Assembly (NCBI GenBank): GCA_029861845.1
Contig: JAOTYM010000012.1
Span: 1 to 55,880, forward strand
Direction of reading: 5' to 3'
DNA: 55,880 nt
Origin: Gammaproteobacteria bacterium
GTDB taxonomy: Bacteria; Pseudomonadota; Gammaproteobacteria; Acidiferrobacterales; SPGG2
Shown one piece after another: positions 33,430 to 42,320 of this stretch. Position numbers and translations under genes: made by a program. Within the stretch, counting starts at the first letter, position 1; each line of letters opens with the position of its first letter. The notes below the pieces were generated by a model, which was not told where the DNA came from, did not search any database, and saw only the letters and a list, made by a program, of their open reading frames with translations.

Positions 33430-33470
33430 GGAAATATTTTCCACTACCTAAACGAGACCCTATTTAGGTA
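33430..33470. promoter_or_regulatory. two dyads in the divergent EamA-mltF gap
   Basis: GGAAA-TAT-TTTCC lies at 33430-33442, and an 8-base perfect inverted repeat TACCTAAA (33445-33452) / TTTAGGTA (33463-33470) follows with a ten-base spacer. Both lie 53-93 bases before the transglycosylase ATG, where operators would sit. Neither is followed by a T-run, so terminators are unlikely. The responsible regulator is unknown. Confidence 0.45.
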
Positions 33471-33522
33471 TGCTGTTAGCCACGTTGGGTTCTACCCAGC
33501 GTAATGCTGCAGGACAACAATT

Positions 33523-35616
33523 ATGTCCATACGGGGCGGGGGCTCAAACCGAGTATCATATTGGTGGGTATGCGGATTGCTCGCTACGGCCTGCCTCTTT
33601 CTTAGTGCCTGCGAAAAGACGACGTGGCAGGGTGGCTACCTCGAAACCGGCGATCTGGCGCGCATCAAAACACACGGTCAGCTGCGCTTGCTTATGCCGC
33701 AGGAACTCGAGGGCCAAGGGTTGACACGCCATGGCTATCCAACTAATTCGTGGCTAGAACTGGCGCAAGGCTTTGCCCGTGAGATGCAGCTCGAGCCAGT
33801 CGTTGTGCACGTTGAGTCGCTAGATAAGCTCATTCCGTATCTGGTCGATGGTAAGGGTGATGTGATAGTCACCAACATCATTGTCACACCAAAACTTAGG
33901 AAGCAGATCGCCTTTACCGCCCCACTGACGCGTGTACAAGGGCAAGTTATCACCCGCACCGGCGACAGCTATTTACAAGAACCGGCCGATCTTGAGGGCC
34001 GGCAGATCGCGCTACAGCGTTCATCCCCGTTCTGGGATGCAGTCGCTGCTTTGCAGAAAGATTATGAGGGTTTGAGAGTAAAGACCATTCCGGAAGGGGT
34101 CGATACCGACACAATCCTAGATCGAGTGGCCCGAGGTGAGTATGACCTGACGGTTTTAGACAGCAACGTTGTTAACGAGGTGTTTAGCTATCGTTGGGAA
34201 TTTCGTTCCCCGTTTCCCATCACCCGCGACCGGCTGATCGCCTGGGGTGTGCGCCCCGACTCGCGCGAGTTGCGTACCGCGCTTGACCGGTTTCTTGGCA
34301 ATACGCGGCTGGGTGAATCCATGCATTCCACCTATCACGCCGACTTCCCCGAGATTAAGGAACGCAAAGTGTTGCGCGTGCTTACGCGCAACAATCCGGC
34401 GAACTACTTTCTATGGCGTGGAGAGCTTATCGGGTTCGAATATGAGCTCGTACAAGAATTCGCCAAACAACACGGGCTGCAGGTGGAAATGATCGTACCC
34501 CCGACTTGGGGAGACTTATTGAAATGGTTGGAGCAAGGTCGCGGCGATGTGGTTGCAGCCTCTATGACCATCACCGAAGGTCGCAAGGCTCAAGGATTCT
34601 GGTTCTCGAAGCCCTACAACTATGTAAACGAAATGGTCGTGGCCCGCGCAAACGAAGCTATAAAATCCAAGGAAGAACTCACAGGCCGAACCGTGGTCGT
34701 CTCACCGACCACTTCATACTGGCAGACCCTGAGGCGTCTACAAGATACTGATCGAATACCTTTCACACTTCTGGCCGCTCCCGAGGACCTCACGACCGCA
34801 CAGATCATTGGCAAGGTTGCGACCGGCGAATACGATCTGACAGTCGCCGATAGCCATCTATTGGATCTAGAGCTCACATGGCGCGACGATATTAAGGGCG
34901 CGTTCGCGCTCGGCCAACCGGTCGCGCATGGCTGGGCTGTGTATTCCGGAAAACCAAAACTATTGGATGCAATCGACGCGTTCGTAGATAAGACCTATCG
35001 CGGCACGTTTTATAACATTCTTCACAAGAAGTACTTCAAAAATGCGCGTAGGGCACGTCGTCACGTCGAACGCCGAGCCGCTAGGAGCGGACAACTATCG
35101 CCTTATGACCAACATGTACGGGAATACGCCGAGTACTATGGTTTTGATTGGCGCCTGATTGCGGCGCAAATGTACCAGGAGAGCCGTTTCGATCCAAAAG
35201 CGCGTTCTTGGGCGGGGGCCAAAGGATTGTTGCAGGTAATGCCACGCACGGCAAACCAATTGGGTCTGACCAACTTGCAAGACCCAGCCGTGGGTATCCA
35301 TGCCGGTGTAAAGTATCTAGCCTGGTTGCGAGACAATTTTACAGGCGACATTGGGCGCACTGAGCAAACCTGGTTTACGTTGGCCGCATACAACGCCGGC
35401 TACGGCCATGTGCTCGATGCCCGCCGGTTGGCGGTAGAGTTAAAACTCGATCCAGATCGTTGGTTTGGCAACGTAGAACAAGCAATGTTGTTGCTTTCCA
35501 AGCCCAAGTACTACAAGCGGACACGTTATGGATATGTGCGCGGTGGACAACCGGTCATCTACGTTCGAGAAATAAAGCAACGCTATGCCGCCTATGTACG
35601 CGCGGTGGCACTATAG
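33523..35616 (+). CDS. MltF-like lytic murein transglycosylase with two solute-binding domains
   Basis: 697 residues; E. coli MltF has about 520. A lipoprotein signal is present, LLATACLFLSAC, with the lipidated Cys at residue 29. Two type-3 solute-binding domains follow: about residues 47-275 (IKTHGQLRLLMPQELEGQG) and 282-505 (RKVLRVLTRNNPANYFLWRG). The C-terminal Slt domain (about 527-690) has the catalytic Glu in QMYQESRFDPKARS, the GLLQVMPRTA motif and LAAYNAGYGHV. It should cut peptidoglycan with 1,6-anhydro ends, and the binding domains probably sense muropeptides or amino acids. The second domain is the one that resembles MltF; the first is an extra copy. Confidence 0.9.
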   Translation: MSIRGGGSNRVSYWWVCGLLATACLFLSACEKTTWQGGYLETGDLARIKTHGQLRLLMPQELEGQGLTRHGYPTNSWLELAQGFAREMQLEPVVVHVESLDKLIPYLVDGKGDVIVTNIIVTPKLRKQIAFTAPLTRVQGQVITRTGDSYLQEPADLEGRQIALQRSSPFWDAVAALQKDYEGLRVKTIPEGVDTDTILDRVARGEYDLTVLDSNVVNEVFSYRWEFRSPFPITRDRLIAWGVRPDSRELRTALDRFLGNTRLGESMHSTYHADFPEIKERKVLRVLTRNNPANYFLWRGELIGFEYELVQEFAKQHGLQVEMIVPPTWGDLLKWLEQGRGDVVAASMTITEGRKAQGFWFSKPYNYVNEMVVARANEAIKSKEELTGRTVVVSPTTSYWQTLRRLQDTDRIPFTLLAAPEDLTTAQIIGKVATGEYDLTVADSHLLDLELTWRDDIKGAFALGQPVAHGWAVYSGKPKLLDAIDAFVDKTYRGTFYNILHKKYFKNARRARRHVERRAARSGQLSPYDQHVREYAEYYGFDWRLIAAQMYQESRFDPKARSWAGAKGLLQVMPRTANQLGLTNLQDPAVGIHAGVKYLAWLRDNFTGDIGRTEQTWFTLAAYNAGYGHVLDARRLAVELKLDPDRWFGNVEQAMLLLSKPKYYKRTRYGYVRGGQPVIYVREIKQRYAAYVRAVAL

Positions 35617-35645
35617 TTTGCTGTCACCCTACAATGCTTCTATAG

Positions 35646-36287
35646 ATGATGGACACACGAGATCAAGACGGTTTTCGTCTGCTATGGCCGGTTATGTTTC
35701 TCGAACGTATGTTATCCGGGCACGAGCAGTCCAACCGCGAGCTTGAGCAACTCATTCTCCAACGCGAGGAACGGAATGAGCGCATGACAACGGACTATCT
35801 CGAAGAAAACCTATTCTTGCTCAAGAGTCCTGTTGTCGATTGGCTAAAACGATGTATCCACAAGTCGAGTATCGATTACTGTAAGCGCGCGGGTCAGGAT
35901 TATCCTATCGACTGGTCGTTACAGGGGTGGGCAAACGTAAATCGGCTTGGCGACTATCACGACCCCCACAACCATCCCTATGCCTACCTAAGTGGTACCT
36001 ATTACGTCAGTGTGCCTGATTCTCGAGCACCACTTCGAAACCGCGCTGATGTGCGGCCGGGCTGTATTACGTTTTACGACCCGCGCAGCGCTGTGAACAT
36101 GACCGCTATTAAAGACGACCCGCAGATCGAACCAGAGTTCACTGTTTCGCCGAAGGCTGGCATGATCCTCATGTGGCCAGCCTTCCTTATGCACTATGTA
36201 CATCCCAATCTATCCGATGCGCTGCGTATAAGCATCAGTTTCAATCTCATTGTGAAGAATCCTACAGACTATTTGCCACAACAGTGA
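35646..36287 (+). CDS. 2OG-Fe(II) oxygenase-like protein (TIGR02466 type)
   Basis: 213 residues. The segment GWANVNRLGDYHDPHNHPYA followed by YLSGTYYVSVPDSRAPLR matches putative 2OG-Fe(II) oxygenases that act on small or protein substrates; the His-rich DPHNHP would supply the first iron ligands. The later PKAGMILMWPAFLMHYVHPN supplies a distal His, and ALRISISFNLIV the 2-oxoglutarate-binding Arg. The substrate is unknown. Two consecutive ATG codons start the frame; the first was taken. It lies 29 bases after the transglycosylase gene on the same strand, possibly cotranscribed. Confidence 0.78.
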   Translation: MMDTRDQDGFRLLWPVMFLERMLSGHEQSNRELEQLILQREERNERMTTDYLEENLFLLKSPVVDWLKRCIHKSSIDYCKRAGQDYPIDWSLQGWANVNRLGDYHDPHNHPYAYLSGTYYVSVPDSRAPLRNRADVRPGCITFYDPRSAVNMTAIKDDPQIEPEFTVSPKAGMILMWPAFLMHYVHPNLSDALRISISFNLIVKNPTDYLPQQ

Positions 36288-36351
36288 TGAATCGGATTTG
36301 TCCTCTGTTTCACCCTACTTCGAAATTAGCTAGCAACGCCAATAACACCAA

Positions 36352-37263
36352 ATGAATCAGCCCCAACGTGGCCACAAGGTCCACGCTCCGGTTTCGGACG
36401 GACCGCCGCGCCGTGTATTCGCTATGGTTCTGATGGTGGTGAGTTCCGTGGTTATCAGCTTCGGTGGCCTCATTATCCGTAACATGGAAGATGCGGATCC
36501 CTGGCAGATTAACTTCTATCGATCCATAGCGCTGATGGTTGCGGTCACAATTATTCTTCTGTTCCAGTATCGAAGGTTGGCAATCACCTATGTGAAGGGT
36601 ATCGGCCAATCCGGTATCGTCGGCGGCATAATGCTTGCTGTGGCCGGCATTACCTTCCTGCAGTCGCTTGCCCACACAACTGTCGCGAATACGCTATTCA
36701 TGTTGAGCGCGATTCCCTTCATCACGGCGGGGCTCGCTCGTGTTTTATTAAGGGAAAGGCTACGGCCGGCAACACTGATCGCGATGGTGACAGCAGCCAT
36801 TGGTATTAGCATCATGTTGAGTGAGGGACTCGGAGTCGGATCGATCTACGGTAATGCGATGGCGCTGACGACGGCGTGCTGCTTCGCCAGTTTCGCGGTT
36901 ATCGTTCGCCGAAACCGGCAGACCGACATGTTACCGACGCTCCTAGTCTCCGGGCTGGTCATTATGATCGTCGGATTGTTCATGCGTATAGGTGATCTCG
37001 GCATATCTCTGCACGACTTACTCTTGTGTTTCCTCTGGGGAGGCTTGCTTTCTGGAATCGCGAACTGGACTTTCATTGTCGCCGCGCGCCATCTTGCTGC
37101 GGCCGAAGTCACGCTAATTATGCTCTTAGAGTTTGCACTTGGCCCAACTTGGGTTTGGTTTTTTGTTGGAGAAGAACCTTCTCGTTGGACGCTGTTGGGT
37201 GGAATCTTGGTTATTGCCTCAGTTGCGATTCGCGCTCTGGTCGAATTACGTCTTTCAAGATAG
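36352..37263 (+). CDS. EamA/DMT-family transporter
   Basis: 303 residues, ten-helix fold. MVLMVVSSVVISFGGLIIRN, DPWQINFYRSIALMVAVTII, and a second repeat ILLVGAAR-like region (FIVAARHLAAAEVTLIMLLE followed by FALGPTWVWFFVGEEPSRWT) with the conserved Pro and Glu. It has no readable substrate. The start has no strong Shine-Dalgarno. The gap to the preceding oxygenase gene is 64 bases, and to the MFS gene after it 76 bases, all on the same strand. Confidence 0.87.
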   Translation: MNQPQRGHKVHAPVSDGPPRRVFAMVLMVVSSVVISFGGLIIRNMEDADPWQINFYRSIALMVAVTIILLFQYRRLAITYVKGIGQSGIVGGIMLAVAGITFLQSLAHTTVANTLFMLSAIPFITAGLARVLLRERLRPATLIAMVTAAIGISIMLSEGLGVGSIYGNAMALTTACCFASFAVIVRRNRQTDMLPTLLVSGLVIMIVGLFMRIGDLGISLHDLLLCFLWGGLLSGIANWTFIVAARHLAAAEVTLIMLLEFALGPTWVWFFVGEEPSRWTLLGGILVIASVAIRALVELRLSR

Positions 37264-37339
37264 ACATTCTAAGCAATCCGATGAGGCAGTCTGGTCGACG
37301 CTCGGGCGACTGAAACTGGCACACGGAAGTTGGGGACAC

Positions 37340-38596
37340 ATGTCACTAGCCAGCTATGTAGCATTTGTCACTTCGAATCGACGATTTGTTGCGTTCGGTT
37401 TTCTAATGACATTCGCTTCCAGCTTCGGACAAACCTACTTCGTCGGCATTTTCGGCCCCGCTGTACAAGCAGAATTCGCACTATCACATACCGCCTGGGG
37501 CACGATCTATATGATCGGCACCCTCGGGAGTGCAGCTGTACTCCCTTGGTCTGGAAAGTACATAGATCGGATCGACTTGCGCCAATATGCGTCGGTCGTA
37601 TGTGCATTGATTGCCTTTGCCTGTCTCTTCATGTCCCAGGTCTCGAGTGCCATCATGCTGGCAGTCGCGATCTTCTTGCTCCGTCAGTCGGGCCAAGGCC
37701 TAATGAGTCATACCGCCATCACTTGCATGGGTCGTTACTTTCATGCCCATCGCGGACACGCCATCGCCATTGCGACGCTAGGTTTCGCCACTGGTGAAGC
37801 ACTACTGCCGATCGCGGCCGTCATTGCCATCACCGCTGTTGGTTGGCGTTGGTCCTATGCTCTGGTCGGTATTCTGCTAGCAGTAGGTTTGCTGCCTACG
37901 GTGTTGTGGCTACTAGTCGGGCACGATGAACGCCATCGCAGCCATATTGCGCGACAATCCAACAAGGGGATCGATGCGACAGCAAGCGAACGTGGCTGGA
38001 CCCGAGCCGAAGTCTTACGGGACATTCGGTTCTACTTGATCCTGCCGGGCACAACTGCGCCTTCTCTGATTCTCACTGCTATGTTCTTTCATCATCTGAA
38101 TCTAGCGGATGCCAAAGGTTGGTCGCATGTTTGGATCACAGGGAGTTATGGCATATATGCGGTGGCGACGATTCTAACGTCACTGGTATCTGGTCCCCTG
38201 ATCGATCGGTTGGGAGCAGTACGGTTGGTACCCTTCATGTTAGTACCACTCGCCGCTGGCATGCTGGTGGTGTCGGTGTTTGATCACCCGTTAACTGCCT
38301 GGACTTATTTGATCCTGGTGGGCATCAATGTCGGCATTGCCCACACTGCCGTCTCAGCCATGTGGGCGGAGATCTATGGCGTCACGAATCTAGGCGCGAT
38401 TAGAAGTGTATCGACGTCATTAAGCGTGTTTGCCTCGGCGCTAGGACCGGTAACTGTCGGTGGATTGATGGACTTGGGTGTCTCGATCGAACGCACATGC
38501 CTTCTATTTGCAGCCTATACAGTCACCGGGACCGTACTAATGGTCATCGCGCTCGCGCGCAGCCCGCGTTCTCGTTCAAGCGATCATATCGGTTGA
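37340..38596 (+). CDS. MFS transporter (monocarboxylate/oxalate-formate-like group)
   Basis: 418 residues with about twelve helices. FLMTFASSFGQTYFVGIFGP is the first helix and loop, SHTAWGTIYMIGTLGSAAVL and PWSGKYIDRIDLRQYAS form the second and third (motif A-like GKYIDR). LRQSGQGLMSHTAITCMGRY and SGPLIDRLGAVRLVPFMLVP (second motif A) follow. ATG 37340 (MSLASYVAF) is preferred because TTGGGGACAC lies just before it; longer frames begin inside the preceding EamA gene. The likely substrate is an organic acid; not determined. Confidence 0.85.
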   Translation: MSLASYVAFVTSNRRFVAFGFLMTFASSFGQTYFVGIFGPAVQAEFALSHTAWGTIYMIGTLGSAAVLPWSGKYIDRIDLRQYASVVCALIAFACLFMSQVSSAIMLAVAIFLLRQSGQGLMSHTAITCMGRYFHAHRGHAIAIATLGFATGEALLPIAAVIAITAVGWRWSYALVGILLAVGLLPTVLWLLVGHDERHRSHIARQSNKGIDATASERGWTRAEVLRDIRFYLILPGTTAPSLILTAMFFHHLNLADAKGWSHVWITGSYGIYAVATILTSLVSGPLIDRLGAVRLVPFMLVPLAAGMLVVSVFDHPLTAWTYLILVGINVGIAHTAVSAMWAEIYGVTNLGAIRSVSTSLSVFASALGPVTVGGLMDLGVSIERTCLLFAAYTVTGTVLMVIALARSPRSRSSDHIG

Positions 38597-38649
38597 GAAC
38601 CCGATCGACAGATTGACGGCACTTCGTTGATCATGGCGCTGACAGAAGG

Positions 38650-39072
38650 TCAGTTCGGCCGTACGCGATTTCTATTGCGCCAGAAAATACCCCCGGCAAT
38701 GGCCGCTGGTAATGTCAACAGAACCCCGATAACAGCAAACCAAAGCGGCGATTCGCCGATAAAAAAAATACCGAGGACGACGCCAAACAGGCCAACACAG
38801 GCCGCGTTTAACAGCGGTGCTGCATCGGCAAACTTTGCGGCAACATATCCACCAACCACAGTCCCGAACAGACCCAACAATCCACCGAGCAACAGATACT
38901 TGGGTTGCTGAAAGGTACTTTCGATAAGTTGCCTTGCCTCCTCTTCAGGAAGATCCTTGACTGCCGCGCCTACACCAAGGAAGGTCATGACAACCATCGT
39001 GGCCACAAATGTGGTCGCAAGATCAGCAGCGATACCCAAGACTACGGCCTTAACGTCGATTCCCCTGAACAT
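38650..39072 (-). CDS. hypothetical small membrane protein (four helices)
   Basis: 140 residues, not recognised at family level. It has four hydrophobic stretches (VLGIAADLATTFVATMVVMT, LLLGGLLGLFGTVVGGYVAA, LLNAACVGLFGVVLGIFFI and LWFAVIGVLLTLPAAIAGGI) and a short acidic loop (DLPEEEARQLIES). The ATG at 39072 lies two bases after the stop of the GST gene, so translational coupling is likely; longer frames would overlap that gene. The two are probably in one operon. Confidence 0.65.
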   Translation of the reverse strand: MFRGIDVKAVVLGIAADLATTFVATMVVMTFLGVGAAVKDLPEEEARQLIESTFQQPKYLLLGGLLGLFGTVVGGYVAAKFADAAPLLNAACVGLFGVVLGIFFIGESPLWFAVIGVLLTLPAAIAGGIFWRNRNRVRPN

Positions 39073-39073
39073 T

Positions 39074-39712
39074 TCAGGCGCGATCCGGCCGCGAATGGCC
39101 TGGCATGAGTTCATAAGGATGCACCCAGCCCGGTAGAGCGGCAATATCGTTAAGCCAACGCGCAATATTTGGGTAATCCTTATTCCAACTAACACCGATC
39201 TCATCGGACCAAAAAAGGTAGCCGCACATCGAGAAATCGGCGATGGTGGGGCGATTCGCTACCGCGAATTTTCTAGTGTTCAACCACTCGTTCAAGACTG
39301 CAAGCGCAGCGTTAGATCGTGTGCGCAAGAATTCGATCACTGGGGTCTCGCCGGTTTTGCCGAATGTCAACATAAAACGTAACGTTGCGGTATAACTTGT
39401 GAGCTTGTGGTTGTCGAAAACAAGCCATCTCAGCATCTCTCGACGCTCGTCGTCGTTGCCAGGGCCAAACTGCCTAAACTGAGCCGCCAAATAATCTAAG
39501 ATTACGCCAGACTGGCATAATCTCTTGCACTTATGGTCCAATACCGGCGCTCCCCCCATTTCGTTTATTTGACGGTACGCTGGGTTACGAGTTTCGCCGT
39601 TGAAATAATCGACAAACCGAGGTGCCCAATCGGCGTGACAAAGATTGAGCATCAAGGCCGCCTTATAGGCACTGCCCGACTGGGCGAAACAAGAGAGCGT
39701 GTACTCGGCCAT
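39074..39712 (-). CDS. glutathione S-transferase family protein
   Basis: 212 residues. The thioredoxin-like N-terminal domain (about 1-78) has MAEYTLSCFAQSGSAYKAAL with Ser in the catalytic position, then GGAPVLDHKCKRLCQSGVIL in place of the usual Val-Pro and Glu-Ser glutathione-binding strands. The helical C-terminal domain follows, with NRPTIADFSMCGYLFW matching the conserved N-capping/Asp motif. GGAGGAGG just upstream sets the start at 39712. It is divergent from a TetR regulator 138 bases away, a common arrangement in which the regulator controls the GST. Confidence 0.85.
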   Translation of the reverse strand: MAEYTLSCFAQSGSAYKAALMLNLCHADWAPRFVDYFNGETRNPAYRQINEMGGAPVLDHKCKRLCQSGVILDYLAAQFRQFGPGNDDERREMLRWLVFDNHKLTSYTATLRFMLTFGKTGETPVIEFLRTRSNAALAVLNEWLNTRKFAVANRPTIADFSMCGYLFWSDEIGVSWNKDYPNIARWLNDIAALPGWVHPYELMPGHSRPDRA

Positions 39713-39850
39713 AAACGCCTCCTCCGCTTGGCGCTGAGCTGCGGGCACGCGCGCAGCCTACCGCATAACAGCATCGGCGTCCGCTTTTGGCCATGCCGGG
39801 TCTTGACTGATCGTTCCAAACAGTGATCTACTAGACGGGGATTGCTAACC

Positions 39851-40432
39851 ATGCCTTGGGTAAAAAGTTTCAATATCGATGAGACGCTAGATATCGCCAT
39901 GCGAATGTTCTGGTCGCGCGGCTACGAGGCGACGTCGATGCAAGACCTAGTCCAGGGAATGGGCATCAACCGGGGCAGCCTTTATGACACCTATGGCGAC
40001 AAACGTAGTTTGTTCATCGCCGCCCTGCGACATTACGACAAAGCGCACCGAAAGACGCGCTTAGCCAAATTGGAGCGTGAGCACTCGCCAAAGGTGGCAA
40101 TCGAAGCGCTTTTTGTAGACTGGATAGATCTCGTAACAACCGACGCCGATCGCCGGGGCTGTTTCTTGACTAATACTGCATTAGAGCTGTCGGTCCATGA
40201 TGCGGAGATCGGCGCCATCGTGGCAACCAGCCAAAAAGAAACGGAACAGTTTTTTCGACGTCTAATTAAGAGAGGGCAGTCGATCGGTAAAATTGACCAA
40301 GACCTGGACGCCACACAAAGCGCGCGACTGCTGCTAGCGGCACTAATCGGTCTGCTCGTGCTGGCACGCAGCCGCCCGGAGCGAACACTTCTGAAATCCA
40401 TCGCCAGTTCGGCCATGGGGTCATTACAGTAA
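39851..40432 (+). CDS. TetR/AcrR family transcriptional regulator
   Basis: 193 residues. The DNA-binding helix-turn-helix at about residues 8-55 reads FNIDETLDIAMRMFWSRGYE, followed by TSMQDLVQGMGINRGSLYDT and YGDKRSLF. The C-terminal ligand domain has GCFLTNTALELSVHD, typical of the AcuR/nemR-like group that responds to electrophiles. It is divergent from the GST gene and 24 bases before an AhpD-like gene, so it probably controls one or both. The ATG at 39851 is favoured over a TTG three codons upstream. Confidence 0.88.
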   Translation: MPWVKSFNIDETLDIAMRMFWSRGYEATSMQDLVQGMGINRGSLYDTYGDKRSLFIAALRHYDKAHRKTRLAKLEREHSPKVAIEALFVDWIDLVTTDADRRGCFLTNTALELSVHDAEIGAIVATSQKETEQFFRRLIKRGQSIGKIDQDLDATQSARLLLAALIGLLVLARSRPERTLLKSIASSAMGSLQ

Positions 40433-40456
40433 TAATCCACTAGCGAGGACGAAACA

Positions 40457-41029
40457 ATGACTGTCTCTTATGTTGAGCGCACCCAAGCGAACGCCGAAAC
40501 ACGGGCCTTTTACGATAAGGCAGAGGCCCGGTTTGAAATGTTGCTAAACATCTTCAAGGTGTTTGGCCACACACCAGAACTGGGTACCGTCTTTACCGAT
40601 TTGGTTATGGCCATCTTAAAGGATGGCAAGCTCGACTGGCTTACCAAGGAGCTCCTCATCCTTAAGGCAACGCATAGGAACGATTGCCAATACTGCGTCG
40701 TTCAACACGAAACGCTGAGCAAGCGCCTCGGTATTTCAGAAGAAAAGATTGCAGACATCGGTGGTGACCGCTATAAGACGAGTCCACATTTCAGCGATGC
40801 CGAAAAAGTGCTACTCGACCTCACTGTACAGATTGGTATCGATGCCAACAAGTTATCAGGAGAGCTTTGGGACCGACTTCATAAACACTTCACGGAACCA
40901 CAGATCGTCGAGGCGGTCTTCACAATCACCACCTACATCGCGGTCAGCAAGTTCGGTGATGCACTGGGGGTGGAACTCGAACCTGTATTCTCTGGCTTGA
41001 AGCCCATCCTTGAAGTTGCCAAGCATTGA
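40457..41029 (+). CDS. carboxymuconolactone decarboxylase / AhpD-like protein
   Basis: 190 residues. The AhpD signature is LTKELLILKATHRNDCQYCV followed by VQHETLSKRLGISEEKI, with the redox-active CxxC (CQYC) and a following His. Such proteins usually act as peroxidase-type disulfide reductases or, without the Cys pair, as decarboxylases; both Cys are present here. FTITTYIAVSKFGDALGVEL closes the fold. It follows the TetR gene by 24 bases on the same strand, suggesting redox or electrophile stress. Confidence 0.87.
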   Translation: MTVSYVERTQANAETRAFYDKAEARFEMLLNIFKVFGHTPELGTVFTDLVMAILKDGKLDWLTKELLILKATHRNDCQYCVVQHETLSKRLGISEEKIADIGGDRYKTSPHFSDAEKVLLDLTVQIGIDANKLSGELWDRLHKHFTEPQIVEAVFTITTYIAVSKFGDALGVELEPVFSGLKPILEVAKH

Positions 41030-41065
41030 TCTTAGGGGCTGCGGGCTACGATTTCACAAGACAAT

Positions 41066-41371
41066 TCAGTCAACATCATCGTCAACCCTTGTCTTGATGC
41101 TTAGGAGTGACAATCTTAGTGCGCGGTAGCCACAGAAAATGGCGGCGGCGAAGAAGATAAATAGTAATGGCCCCCAAAATAGGTAATTTGTCATCGCGCG
41201 ATCGCCAGCAAAATGTGCGGCCGCTTGCCACACGCCTGACAGCGCATAAAGACTGAAGGCAAAACACACGCCAGCCGTTATCGAATAGAGCAATACGTTC
41301 ATACCGTTCTGACGACGCCAACTAGCCAACACTAGGAGTTGCTCGCTCCTAACGATAGCGGCAATCCTCAT
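41066..41371 (-). CDS. hypothetical small membrane protein (2 helices)
   Basis: 101 residues, unrecognised. Two hydrophobic stretches are seen: NVLLYSITAGVCFAFSLYAL and NYLFWGPLLFIFFAAAIFCG. Its ATG overlaps the stop of the upstream membrane gene as TGATG, so the two are translationally coupled. The C-terminus is acidic (RVDDDVD). A later internal ATG (residue 24) is an alternative start. Confidence 0.6.
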   Translation of the reverse strand: MRIAAIVRSEQLLVLASWRRQNGMNVLLYSITAGVCFAFSLYALSGVWQAAAHFAGDRAMTNYLFWGPLLFIFFAAAIFCGYRALRLSLLSIKTRVDDDVD

Positions 41372-42030
41372 CAATGTGTCTTTCGGGCGCTGGCGATCTC
41401 ATTTAGCACGACTGGTAGAGCTTCGTCATATAGGTCGGCAATGTTTACGCCGTATCGTTTCTTGATGGCTGCGATGAGTGCAGACTTGCCGCCAGCAAAT
41501 GACTCCCAGGCGGCGATTCTAGAGCGATCGTGAACGAAGCTGAAATAGGGATTAAGCTTGAAACAATTCTGCCAGATATCCTCGATTAGGCTGGCTTGTG
41601 TCCTGATACGATCCTTTAGCACTTGCGTGGTGTCGCCATACTCGGCTCTAAGCTTCGTCGTGTTTTTTATCTCCCTTTCATAGTTATCGTAGGCCTGTGG
41701 ATCCTTCCTAAGCTCTTGAATGTGAGAAATCATTTCGTCGAATTCTCGCTGCCTCGCGGCGCGTCCCCTATCCTCTGCCCAGGTTGGCGGAGGTTTTTGC
41801 TTTTCGCCTCTATCGCTTTCGCCCTCCCTTGGCTCGTCGGCACGCATGCGTCGATCGCGGAATTTCCTGCCTAACTGCGGATGGCTTTTGAGCACGTGGC
41901 GCCAGGGATAACCGAGAAACATAGCGACTATTGCGCCTATTAGCATGCCAACCAAGATATATAGCAGGGCACCCCGACTCAGGTATAACCCGATCGCAAT
42001 AAAACATAGGCAGATAAAGAAAGCACACAC
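41371..42030 (-). CDS. hypothetical membrane-anchored protein
   Basis: 219 residues, not recognised. It starts from GTG with one or two helices (MCAFFICLCFIAIGLYLSRG and LLYILVGMLIGAIVAMFLGY), followed by a charged cytosolic part: basic (GRKFRDRRMR), acidic/Lys-rich (DRGEKQKPPPTWAEDRGRAA), then helical (QELRKDPQAYDNYEREIKNT). A hydrophobic segment near 150-185 reads FKLNPYFSFVHDRSRIAAWE. It is coupled to the downstream small membrane gene by a one-base overlap. The 290 bases upstream (42031-42320) show no gene or clear signal. Confidence 0.6.
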   Translation of the reverse strand: MCAFFICLCFIAIGLYLSRGALLYILVGMLIGAIVAMFLGYPWRHVLKSHPQLGRKFRDRRMRADEPREGESDRGEKQKPPPTWAEDRGRAARQREFDEMISHIQELRKDPQAYDNYEREIKNTTKLRAEYGDTTQVLKDRIRTQASLIEDIWQNCFKLNPYFSFVHDRSRIAAWESFAGGKSALIAAIKKRYGVNIADLYDEALPVVLNEIASARKTH

Positions 42031-42320
42031 AACGGACCGGGTGTGGCAAATCCAGCTTGAGATTTAAGACTAGCTATCGGTATTCGCATTGGTTGACGCG
42101 ACGGGATGAATGTGGGTACCTCGAAACTCCTATCCTAGGCCGGTAGGCCAAGCCTTCCGCGCACTCGGTGGATCCCCATGCTATGTCTAAGTGTAGTCGA
42201 CGGAACCAGCGTGCTGCGCTGCGCCCGCCGACCCTGGAAATGCCTTCAGTGTCGATAAGTATCTGATCAGATGAGGAAAACTACTTCGTACCCCGGCACT
42301 AGCACTATGCCAACACCCGG

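Noticed and set aside
38746..38775. GGCGATTCGCC hairpin next to an A-run, resembling a terminator
   Set aside because: It lies inside the coding region of the small membrane protein and the T/A tract is on the wrong side for the direction of transcription.
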